Positions 1-4,580 of a DNA stretch of 5,040 bases are shown piece by piece. Source of the stretch: Methanofollis sp. (lineage in GTDB: Archaea; Halobacteriota; Methanomicrobia; Methanomicrobiales; Methanofollaceae). The notes under the pieces are model-generated. The model did no database searches. It saw only the letters and a list, made by a program, of their open reading frames with translations, and was not told where the DNA came from. Where the stretch lies: positions 1 to 5,040 of the forward strand of contig JAQVHG010000171.1 in the NCBI GenBank assembly GCA_028696365.1, written 5' to 3'. Each line of letters begins with the position of its first letter. Position 1 is the first letter of the stretch. Position numbers and translations under genes: made by a program.

Positions 1-464
1 CCGACCTAACCCCGTACACGACGATCAGCGTCGAGGCGGAGGGCTACCAGACCTACACCGCCCCGATCGTGCAGTACCCGGCAAAGGGCGAGACCGTGGA
101 GCTCGGGGTAACCCTGGAGCAGGCACCCATTGGTGGGGACGTGGGTGCGTTCCTGGTGAAGAGCAATGCCGAGGGCGCCGCAGTCTTCTTTGACTACGAG
201 TTGAAGGGCGAGATCAAGGACGGAGAACTCCTGGTCAGGGTCTACACCACCGCCACGCCATATAAGGCGATCACCGTCACGGCACCTGGCTACCAGTCTT
301 CGACCGTCCAGATCGAGCAGTACCCGGCAAAGGGCGAGACCGTCGAGATCGACGCCACGCTCACGCCTGAACCGACGCAGACCCAGACACCGCTCTCATT
401 CTTCCCGGTCCTCGGGGCGCTCGCGATCTGCGGTGCACTCTTCCTGGTCTGCAGGAAAAACTAA
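1..464 (+). CDS. PEGA-like repeat surface protein with C-terminal membrane anchor (5' partial)
   Basis: The frame is open from position 3 to the TAA at 462-464, giving 153 residues. The GTG at 69 lies inside a repeat and is not the start, so the gene begins before the window. The visible part has the end of one beta-rich repeat (partial residues 1-38), then a full repeat (about 47-120) with features of PEGA-type domains: a V-K-S-N-A-E-G-A-A-V entry strand, an A-P-G-Y turn, and alternating V/I strands. A Pro/Thr/Gln linker (122-130) leads into one hydrophobic helix (about 131-149) ending in R-K-N, which suits a C-terminal anchor holding the repeats outside the cell. I see no PGF or PEF sorting motif, so archaeosortase processing is not supported. 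The ligand is unknown; adhesion or envelope structure is a guess. The gene converges on the HTH gene, with overlapping stop codons. Confidence 0.82.
   Translation, partial: DLTPYTTISVEAEGYQTYTAPIVQYPAKGETVELGVTLEQAPIGGDVGAFLVKSNAEGAAVFFDYELKGEIKDGELLVRVYTTATPYKAITVTAPGYQSSTVQIEQYPAKGETVEIDATLTPEPTQTQTPLSFFPVLGALAICGALFLVCRKN
71..343 (+). repeat. Tandem domain repeat within the surface protein gene, 246-bp period
   Basis: A 27-bp stretch at 71-97 recurs without a mismatch at 317-343. Both encode Q-Y-P-A-K-G-E-T-V-E at the end of a repeat domain. The offset of 246 bp equals 82 codons. The flanking codons (T-P-Y-x-x-I-x-V upstream, x-T-L downstream) are also shared but diverged. This marks the unit of the tandem domain array, and more copies probably lie to the left of the window. 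Confidence 0.85.
456..460 (-). terminator. T-tract just past the HTH gene
   Basis: On the - strand the TAG stop is followed directly by five T residues, inside the last codons of the convergent surface protein gene. A short U-tract after a stop is typical of archaeal intrinsic termination. No hairpin is needed or seen. Confidence 0.45.
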
Positions 465-994
465 CTCTTTTTTCCAAGGAGACGCTCGAAAAAGGGGCGC
501 TTGAGGTGCCCGATCTCGTAGTCGAAGTAATCCACCCACTCGGCGATGAGGGAAGTCTTCTTCTCTCCGGCGACGAGGCGTTCTTCCAGTGCGGCGATCG
601 TATCCGTGAACTCATGACCCTGCCGGTCTAGTTCGGCCCTGAGGTTCTCGATCTCCAGTGCCTGCCGTGCAACCTGGGTCTTGAGGTCTCGAGCATCCAG
701 ATAGGCCTGGGTGACCGGAGAGGGTTCGGGTTCGGGCTCCTCTTCTCCGTCGCTATTGTTGGCGGGTTCCACCATGGCCTTCGCGGGCACCGTCTGATCC
801 TTGCCCCCAGAGGCCTCCTCGGCTAGGCGCTTCACAGTCTCGACGGCGGCGGGAGTGTACAGACGGACCGGCCCGATACTCCGGCCGCGGAAGAGGTCAG
901 GATAGGTGTGGAGATATTCCCGCACAGTATCTTCGGGGAGACCGGCGAGGTCGGCGATCTCAGCGGGCTTGAGATAGACCATTCCTGTCTTCAT
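461..994 (-). CDS. MerR-like HTH protein with coiled coil, unknown role
   Basis: The product has 177 residues from the ATG at 994. Residues 8-60 read as a MerR/HTH_17-like winged helix: K-P-A-E-I-A-D-L-A-G-L-P as the helix-turn-helix entry, then V-R-E-Y-L, and a wing ending R-L-Y-T before a helix starting P-A-A-V-E. Next comes a Glu/Pro-rich linker (about 62-95, with E-E-E-P-E-P-E-P), a heptad-like coiled coil (about 97-142), and a tail rich in aromatic and basic residues (150-177, ending R-L-L-G-K-K-S). This suggests a dimeric DNA-binding protein whose tail may contact a partner. An ATG at 1009 would add five residues; GAGG abuts that ATG and lies 15 nt from the ATG at 994, so neither start has a well-spaced ribosome site. 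The gene is divergent from the DUF5654 gene. Regulation of that neighbour, or a chromosome-organising role, is inference only. Confidence 0.85.
   Translation of the reverse strand: MKTGMVYLKPAEIADLAGLPEDTVREYLHTYPDLFRGRSIGPVRLYTPAAVETVKRLAEEASGGKDQTVPAKAMVEPANNSDGEEEPEPEPSPVTQAYLDARDLKTQVARQALEIENLRAELDRQGHEFTDTIAALEERLVAGEKKTSLIAEWVDYFDYEIGHLKRPFFERLLGKKS
466..473 (+). terminator. T-tract terminator of the surface protein gene
   Basis: TCTTTTTT starts two bases after the TAA stop at 462-464, with six T residues at 468-473. This fits an archaeal U-tract terminator. It lies inside the last codons of the convergent gene. Confidence 0.6.
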
Positions 995-1046
995 GGCTGA
1001 GCAGATCATCCTCGCAGGACTGGAAAAACCCTCCTATTTCTTACGG

Positions 1047-1104
1047 TGGATGCAAACTCCCCTCTTGAGCAGGAGATTATGGCGCGCCTCGTGCATCCAA
1101 GAGG
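1047..1104. promoter_or_regulatory. Two interleaved inverted repeats in the divergent intergenic region
   Basis: TGGATGCA (1047-1054) is matched by its reverse complement TGCATCCA (1092-1099). CCTCTTG (1061-1067) is matched by CAAGAGG (1098-1104). The right arms share two bases, so the two pairings compete with each other. The right arms touch the TATA box of the DUF5654 gene, where a bound regulator could block or aid TBP/TFB. An operator for the divergently encoded HTH protein is possible but not shown. The rest of 995-1133 holds no gene I can support. Confidence 0.4.
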
Positions 1105-1112
1105 ATATATAA
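1105..1112 (+). promoter_or_regulatory. Archaeal TATA box of the DUF5654 gene
   Basis: ATATATAA is preceded by a purine-rich BRE-like stretch (AAGAGG, 1099-1104). Its centre lies about 26 bases before the ATG at 1134, the usual TATA-to-start distance in archaea. Transcription would therefore begin at or within a base or two of the start codon. There is no Shine-Dalgarno sequence just before the ATG, in agreement with a leaderless mRNA. Confidence 0.75.
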
Positions 1113-1133
1113 TGTGCGGGTCATCTCCCGGCC

Positions 1134-1373
1134 ATGTCCCTGTATGCGGAGGTATTGGATAAGATTGCGGCACTGGTCACCGCGGCCTTTGGGCTGGTCG
1201 CCGCGCTGGCATGGAACGGGGCGATCCAGGAACTCTTCAAGGAGGTCTTTGGAACGGCCGAGAGTCTCACCGCACAGACGATCTATGCCGTCGTCGTGAC
1301 CATCGTGGCGGTAGTGGTCACCATCCTGATCGCACGCTCGGCGGCGAAGGCAAAAGGAGAGACGAAGACGTGA
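1134..1373 (+). CDS. DUF5654 family small membrane protein
   Basis: The product has 79 residues. A hydrophobic segment at about 11-30 contains A-F-G-L-V-A-A-L-A-W-N, which I recognise as the hallmark of DUF5654, a family of short archaeal proteins with no known function. A second, Val/Ile-rich transmembrane helix spans about 50-68, and the C-terminus is lysine-rich. An amphipathic stretch (I-Q-E-L-F-K-E-V-F-G, 31-40) joins the two helices. The topology is likely a two-helix hairpin in the cytoplasmic membrane, with the basic tail inside. The start is set by the TATA box at 1105-1112, which predicts a leaderless transcript. The gene is alone on its strand, divergent from the HTH gene and convergent with the secreted protein gene, 13 bases from its stop. 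The small size suggests it works as an oligomer or with a partner; this is inference. Confidence 0.87.
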   Translation: MSLYAEVLDKIAALVTAAFGLVAALAWNGAIQELFKEVFGTAESLTAQTIYAVVVTIVAVVVTILIARSAAKAKGETKT

Positions 1374-1390
1374 AGGGAAATTCCCTTCAC
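1370..1390. terminator. Perfect inverted repeat covering both convergent stop codons
   Basis: GTGAAGGGAA (1370-1379) and TTCCCTTCAC (1381-1390) are exact reverse complements around a single A. The left arm contains the TGA stop of the DUF5654 gene (1371-1373); the right arm contains the TGA stop of the - strand gene (1387-1389) in the mirrored place. The symmetry would give the same hairpin at both mRNA 3' ends. No long T-tract follows on either side, so a role in 3'-end formation or RNA stability is more likely than classic U-tract termination. Confidence 0.55.
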
Positions 1391-2208
1391 TGGAAAAGCC
1401 ATCCGAAGAGGCCTTGGTCCACAGTCTCGTTCTGCACAAGGGCAGAGAGACGGGCCTGGTCCTCTTCCATCACGGCAAGGTGCTCCATGAGGAGGGTGCG
1501 GGTCTGGTTGTCGCAGGCGGAGGTCTCGACAAGCTGCTGCATCGTGCGGATCTGCTCGGAGGTCTGGTTGAGGTGCTGGCAGAGGAACACCACTGCTTCC
1601 TGATCGCCGCCGAAGAGGACACGGGTCAATCCCTGCCTCTCCTGGATCTGCTGTTCGGCCATCATCCTGGTCTGGATGGAGTTGTTGTACTCCCTCGCGA
1701 TCGCCGATATGTTCTCCCCGATCCCTCCTTCTCTGTCTTCTGAGGCAAGGAGAGCGTGAACTGCGGTCCTAACCTGGTTCTGGTTCTTCCAGGTTGAGGG
1801 TGGCCAGGTGAAATTCTCAGAGAGATCAACGGTGCCGTTCGTCTCGTTCACAGGGGACGGGAGACGCTTTGCAAGTCCAGGGGGGAGGGGTTTCGCATTC
1901 TCATCCTGGGACAGGCGCTTTGCGATGCCAGGCGGGATCTTCTTGGTTGGCTTGACCTGAGGAGGCTCGTCTGTTTCGTTCTCGGCGATCTCAGGGACTT
2001 CGTCAGTCTCGTTCTCAGCAATTTCCGGAATGTCCTCGGTCTCGTTCTCGGAAAGTGTTGCTATCGGCGTTATCACTTCTTCCTGGAGAGTGACAGAATG
2101 TTTTTCCCATCCTTTCTCATGGGCCACGCCCTTCTCTCCAGGGACTGCAAGGGCCGGTACGGCGAGCAGGAGGAGGGCGATCACAAGTATGGCTGCGCGG
2201 GATTTCAC
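1387..2208 (-). CDS. Secreted sequon-rich protein with acidic repeats and coiled coil, unknown function
   Basis: The product has 273 residues from the GTG at 2208. This start is chosen because GGTGAT lies 4 bases upstream and a TATA box lies further up; the longer open frame to 2313 runs through the promoter. A Sec signal peptide spans residues 1-21 (M-K-S-R, a Leu/Ile/Val core, then A-L-A before V-P-G). The mature part has three 11-residue acidic repeats (N-E-T-[ED]-[DE]-x-P-x-[IV]-x-x, 55-87), two copies of P-P-G-[IL]-A-K-R-L (92-99, 109-116), a Pro/Trp-rich joint (136-140), and a Gln/Glu-rich helical, probably coiled-coil region (about 160-262) with two cysteines (210, 232). It ends G-L-F-G-W-L-F-Q. 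Eleven N-X-S/T sequons suggest heavy N-glycosylation outside the cell. I do not recognise the family; an envelope-associated or secreted structural protein is the safest reading. Confidence 0.8.
   Translation of the reverse strand: MKSRAAILVIALLLLAVPALAVPGEKGVAHEKGWEKHSVTLQEEVITPIATLSENETEDIPEIAENETDEVPEIAENETDEPPQVKPTKKIPPGIAKRLSQDENAKPLPPGLAKRLPSPVNETNGTVDLSENFTWPPSTWKNQNQVRTAVHALLASEDREGGIGENISAIAREYNNSIQTRMMAEQQIQERQGLTRVLFGGDQEAVVFLCQHLNQTSEQIRTMQQLVETSACDNQTRTLLMEHLAVMEEDQARLSALVQNETVDQGLFGWLFQ
1861..1935 (-). repeat. Duplicated PPG[IL]AKRL motif (25 codons)
   Basis: Residues 92-99 and 109-116 of the secreted protein both read P-P-G-[IL]-A-K-R-L, spaced 17 residues apart and joined by a charged linker. 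Similar P-P-G-L-A-K-[KR] motifs occur in some periplasmic or secreted bacterial proteins (RcnB-like), from memory. Here the motif is a repeated unit, not evidence of that family. Confidence 0.6.
1948..2046 (-). repeat. Three 11-residue acidic sequon repeats
   Basis: Residues 55-87 of the secreted protein form three units starting at N55, N66 and N77, each opening with N-E-T and followed by acidic residues and a proline. The repeated I-A-E-N-E-T is written with different synonymous codons in successive copies (ATT GCT versus ATC GCC; GAG ACT versus GAA ACA). This points to an older duplication kept at the protein level. Confidence 0.75.
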
Positions 2209-2212
2209 AGGT

Positions 2213-2248
2213 ATCACCGCGACGATCTCTGGCGTCGTCTCTATATGA
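2213..2248 (-). promoter_or_regulatory. TATA box and ribosome binding site of the secreted protein gene
   Basis: On the - strand TCATATAG lies at 2241-2248 and GGTGAT at 2213-2218, with the GTG start at 2206-2208. The GGTGAT matches the archaeal anti-Shine-Dalgarno tail and is spaced 4 bases from GTG. A start about 25 bases below the TATA would give a leader of about 10 bases that just includes the ribosome site. TTTATG at about 2273-2278 is a weaker alternative TATA with a longer leader. Confidence 0.6.
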
Positions 2249-2276
2249 GAATTCTGAACTCGCAGGTTGCATAAAG

Positions 2277-2446
2277 AAAGGACTCTGGAGAAACTCTTAC
2301 CTCTCCCAAGCATGAACGTGACTCATCCGCCTTCCCATAGTCTCTTGCCGAGGACAGGTGCCGCTCGGTCCCGAGATGACGATGAAACCGGGAGGCAGAA
2401 TAGACGATCATGACAAGGGCATTTGCTGTCCTCACTCTTATCCTGA
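2277..2446 (+). repeat. Intergenic repeat copy A
   Basis: This segment aligns over about 170 bp with copy B. Shared blocks include CTCTGxAGAAAC near the left end (2283-2294), CCGCCTTCC (2327-2335), GTGCCGC (2358-2364), GGCAGAA (2394-2400) followed by x-x-ACGA-x-CATGAC, and CTGTCCTC (2426-2433). The central hairpin seen in copy B has lost its pairing here, so copy A looks more decayed. The strand is arbitrary. Confidence 0.65.
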
Positions 2447-2636
2447 CATGGGGAGGACGGAAAAACCCTCTTCTGGATTATCAAAGATGCCTTCTCGCCC
2501 CGGCATGATGGTATGTGTGGGAAGGCCATGGGTGCTTCTCTGCGCTATGAGGAGGAGAGGTTCTCTCACCCCTCATCCTATCTCGAACTTCTGTGAGGGT
2601 AAGGGTGGAGATTTTGGGATGACTTCAAAGCCAAAA

Positions 2637-2806
2637 AAAAGGCTCTGTAGAAACCCTCTCCTCTTGTGTGGGGAGATGTGTGTCCCCCGCCTTCCTACCT
2701 CTTTAGCCGGGGGCGAGTGCCGCCCGACCCCCGGGAGCTCGATAGGGGGGCCGGAAGGCAGAATCTACGACCATGACGAGGGGGCTACTGTCCTCGTCCT
2801 ATCATG
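2637..2806 (+). repeat. Intergenic repeat copy B, with hairpin
   Basis: The same ordered blocks as in copy A appear at offsets of 359 to 363 bp: CTCTGTAGAAAC (2643-2654), CCGCCTTCC (2687-2695), GTGCCGC (2717-2723), GGCAGAA (2757-2763) and CTGTCCTC (2788-2795). In the middle, CCGGGGG (2707-2713) pairs perfectly with CCCCCGG (2728-2734) around a 14-base loop. A second short hairpin, GGGGCG/CGCCCC with a 3-base loop, lies just outside at 2821-2835. Confidence 0.65.
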
Positions 2807-2872
2807 CCGCGGGGGGCTCGGGGGCGTGCCGCCCCACGCAGAGATAGTCATCCAGAGGAATTCTACACAACC

Positions 2873-2879
2873 AAAAAAA
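2873..2879 (-). terminator. T-tract terminator of the Sm_multidrug_ex operon
   Basis: Seven T residues on the - strand begin 7 bases after the TGA stop at 2887-2889. A T-tract this close to the stop is a standard archaeal terminator. Confidence 0.65.
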
Positions 2880-2886
2880 GAGAGAT

Positions 2887-3567
2887 TCAGGCCGCAGGGG
2901 CGTAGCGTTTCCAGAGGAGGACGATCCCTGTGATCAAGGCGGCGACCGCGATGAGGGCACCGCACCCCAGGTACACACTCTCCCTGAAGAGGGAGAGGAC
3001 CGCCGTGGTCCCAAGGGCGATCCCGAAACTGCTGATGATACTCCCGGCCAATACACACCCGACCACCACCATGGGTGCCAGCCCCATGATCCGTCCAAGG
3101 ATGGTGGCGTTCATCCCTCCTGAGCCCTGGAAGGGGACGATCACAAAGATTGTCAGGCCGATGGTGGAGAGTCGCCCGATCCATGGGTGGGACCTAATGT
3201 ACGACTGGCCACCCTCCATCACCCGTCCGATCCAGGGGCCGATGAACGGGATCTTCAGGGTCAGGTCGAGATTGAGGGCAACGAAGAGCGATGTGCTGAG
3301 GTCGATGACGACGATGATCATCGCCAGGAGCCACCAGGGTTCGCCAAGCCCGATCCCGATCGGGATCACCGACTCCTTCCCTGCCGGCGGGACAATATAG
3401 GCCGCGAGCAGGCCTGCAAGAGTCAGGTAGTCCTCATGAGGGGTGGTCAGGTAGAGGGAGACGAGGAGGGCCGTGACAAGCCCAAAGGGGAGAACCAATT
3501 TGACTGCCCGGTCGACCAGGGGGTTGGGGTGGAAGGAGATTTCTTTGGTGAGCAGCATCCCTGTCAT
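2887..3567 (-). CDS. Sm_multidrug_ex (COG2426) family membrane protein, second gene of operon
   Basis: The product has 226 residues. It carries the signature of the putative small multi-drug export family (PF06695/COG2426): P-P-A-G-K-E-S-V-I-P-I-G-I-G-L-G (60-75), then P-W-W, an Asp in the next helix (D89), V-A-L-N-L-D (96-101), and P-F-Q-G-S-G-G (145-151) followed by a Gly-rich helix. Membrane segments lie at about 22-40, 46-60, 66-100 (two passes), 134-148, 165-193 and 200-219. The family name comes from early annotation; transport of drugs is not established to my knowledge. ATG at 3565-3567 overlaps the upstream stop as ATGA, so translation is likely coupled. It shares about 40% identity by eye with its neighbour across 139 aligned residues, so the two arose by tandem duplication. 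A second ATG at codon 4 is possible as the start. Confidence 0.84.
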   Translation of the reverse strand: MTGMLLTKEISFHPNPLVDRAVKLVLPFGLVTALLVSLYLTTPHEDYLTLAGLLAAYIVPPAGKESVIPIGIGLGEPWWLLAMIIVVIDLSTSLFVALNLDLTLKIPFIGPWIGRVMEGGQSYIRSHPWIGRLSTIGLTIFVIVPFQGSGGMNATILGRIMGLAPMVVVGCVLAGSIISSFGIALGTTAVLSLFRESVYLGCGALIAVAALITGIVLLWKRYAPAA

Positions 3568-4247
3568 CTTTCTTTGTATGTTGGTGTCAGCCCCTTATCA
3601 AGGAGCGCGACGCGGCGGAGCAGGTAACCCACGGCGACGAAAACAAGGAGGAGTGTGATCCCCACGATCATTCCTCCACCCGTAAGAGAGACCGCAAACG
3701 TGGCCCCAAGGGCGAGAAGGGTCGCCCCGATCGCCGCGCCGAGTCCGACACAGCAGATCAACCCGCGTTCACCTAGGCCCATGAGCCGGCCCACTACTGC
3801 CCCCCCGATCCCGCCAGAACCCATCATCGGAAAGGTGGTGAAGAGGACGAGCCCCGCGTACGAGAGACCTCTCAGCCATGGTCGCCGTTCGAGAAGGATC
3901 TCGCCGGTCCTGACCACAGAGGCCAGTTTTGGCCCGACTTTGGGAAGGGCAAGGACCAGGTCGAAGTTGAGGGCGACGATGAGGCAGCCGACGATATCCA
4001 CATAGGTGCAGGTGAGGGCGGTGAGCCACCAGGGTTGGCCGAGGACCACGGCCATGGGGATGAGGGCTTCTCGTCCGACTGGCGGGGTGATATAGGCCGC
4101 CATCAGGCCGATATAGAGGGCTGCGTCATCAGGGAAGAGGAGGAAGAGGGCAAGGGCGTACAGAGGGTAGAGGAGAAGGGGGAGGATGAGTCTTCCAGCA
4201 CGTCCCTGCAGATTTATATTCGTATATTTCTGTCCTCTTCCTCCCAT
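3564..4247 (-). CDS. Sm_multidrug_ex (COG2426) family membrane protein, first gene of operon
   Basis: The product has 227 residues from the ATG at 4247. The family motif appears as P-P-V-G-R-E-A-L-I-P-M-A-V-V-L-G (55-70), then P-W-W, D84, V-A-L-N-F-D (91-96), and P-M-M-G-S-G-G (140-146). Hydrophobic segments lie at about 19-38, 42-55, 62-97, 128-140, 162-188 and 192-210. Compared with its paralogue it has a Cys-Cys pair (165-166) in the fifth segment and a longer basic C-terminus (K-G-L-T-P-T-Y-K-E-R). The open frame extends to 4505, but that part crosses repeat DNA and has no hydrophobic or family-like content. The start at 4247 keeps the first helix and lies about 29 bases from a TATA-like site. 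ATG at 4274 would add nine residues. The two paralogues may form a hetero-oligomer; that is inference. Confidence 0.84.
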   Translation of the reverse strand: MGGRGQKYTNINLQGRAGRLILPLLLYPLYALALFLLFPDDAALYIGLMAAYITPPVGREALIPMAVVLGQPWWLTALTCTYVDIVGCLIVALNFDLVLALPKVGPKLASVVRTGEILLERRPWLRGLSYAGLVLFTTFPMMGSGGIGGAVVGRLMGLGERGLICCVGLGAAIGATLLALGATFAVSLTGGGMIVGITLLLVFVAVGYLLRRVALLDKGLTPTYKER

Positions 4248-4272
4248 GTCACCACGATCTCTGCACCATTCC

Positions 4273-4280
4273 ATAAAATT
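4273..4280 (-). promoter_or_regulatory. Probable TATA box of the Sm_multidrug_ex operon
   Basis: AATTTTAT on the - strand is centred about 29 bases before the ATG at 4247. The predicted transcript start near 4250 would leave almost no leader, in keeping with the lack of a well-spaced Shine-Dalgarno site. A textbook-like AATATAAAT occurs at 4212-4220, but inside codons 10-12, and no start codon lies between it and the first membrane helix. Confidence 0.4.
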
Positions 4281-4374
4281 GTGGCGACCGTACCGGATTA
4301 TGAATGGGGGGTGGGGGAAAACTCCCTGAAGTGTCTCATACGAAGAAAAGGCGCGAGAACAATATTTAGACTTT

Positions 4375-4508
4375 GTAGGATCCCTCGGGATGGCGATCTC
4401 TGCGGGGTGCGTTTCGCCCCCCGCTCCCTCCGCCACACAATTGGTCGAGGACGGCGAGTTTCTCTTCGGGTCCATCGATTGTGCCTTCCCCATCCCTATC
4501 TTCATCCC
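4375..4508 (+). repeat. Intergenic repeat copy C
   Basis: The ordered blocks are GTAGGATCC (4375-4383), a GC hairpin (4402-4424), GGTCGAGGACGGC (4443-4455), GGGTCC (4468-4473), TCGATTGTGCCT (4475-4486) and TCATCCC (4502-4508). Copy D has all of these in the same order. Strand is arbitrary. Confidence 0.75.
4402..4424. other. GC hairpin inside repeat copy C
   Basis: GCGGGG-T-GCG (4402-4411) pairs with CGC-C-CCCCGC-type sequence (4415-4424) around a TTT loop, giving nine base pairs with one T/C mismatch. It sits where copy D has its own hairpin of different sequence, so the pairing is kept although the bases changed. Confidence 0.65.
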
Positions 4509-4511
4509 GGG

Positions 4512-4537
4512 GGTGCGGGGGCAGAGCCCCCGGCACC
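4512..4537. other. GC hairpin between repeat copies C and D
   Basis: GGTGCGGGGGC (4512-4522) pairs with GCCCCC-G-GCACC (4526-4537) around an AGA loop: eleven base pairs with one bulged G. Similar GGGGGC-AGA-GCCCCC elements are common as dispersed intergenic hairpins in many GC-rich prokaryotes, from memory. There is no T-tract beside it. Confidence 0.65.
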
Positions 4538-4580
4538 GATGTTTGGGAAGGCGTGATGATCAGAACGTGCCGCCCTCATA

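Larger units (their letters stand above)
2209..2886. other. 678-bp non-coding stretch with two intergenic repeat copies
   Basis: No convincing gene lies here. The open frames have rare-residue, proline/arginine-heavy compositions and no promoter or ribosome site. The region holds the promoter of the secreted protein gene (right end of that gene), repeat copies A and B, several GC-rich hairpins, and the T-tract terminator of the membrane-protein operon. An eight-A run (2633-2640) and a seven-A run (2873-2879), each preceded by CC, bracket a 240-bp segment that contains copy B. Confidence 0.7.

Noticed and set aside
1079..1162. A 27-codon + strand frame with AGGAG three bases before its ATG
   Set aside because: It would have to be transcribed from a start upstream of the strong TATA box at 1105, overlaps the DUF5654 start out of frame, and its peptide shows no features.
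1114..1299. Arg/Pro-rich open frame overlapping the DUF5654 gene
   Set aside because: Out-of-frame shadow of the DUF5654 coding sequence; the membrane-protein frame has the family motif and the promoter.
2209..2313. Longer start (ATG at 2313) for the secreted protein
   Set aside because: It would bury the signal peptide behind 35 residues and run through the TATA box and the GGTGAT ribosome site that fit the GTG at 2208.
2277..2806. Possible CRISPR array from repeated blocks
   Set aside because: Only two diverged copies of about 170 bp exist, with no short exact repeats at regular spacing.
2358..2933. A 191-codon open frame on the + strand
   Set aside because: It crosses repeat copies A and B and the terminator and 3' end of the membrane gene. 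The translation is rich in Pro, Arg and Gly without domains, and there is no promoter or ribosome site; it follows from GC-rich DNA with few stops.
4248..4505. N-terminal extension of the first Sm_multidrug_ex gene by 86 codons
   Set aside because: The extension reads repeat copy C and the hairpins, has no hydrophobic or family-like content, and its paralogue begins at the position matching 4247.
4035..4556. A 173-codon open frame on the + strand
   Set aside because: It is the shadow of the Sm_multidrug_ex gene joined to repeat copy C, with low-complexity Glu/Gly and Ser runs and no family features.
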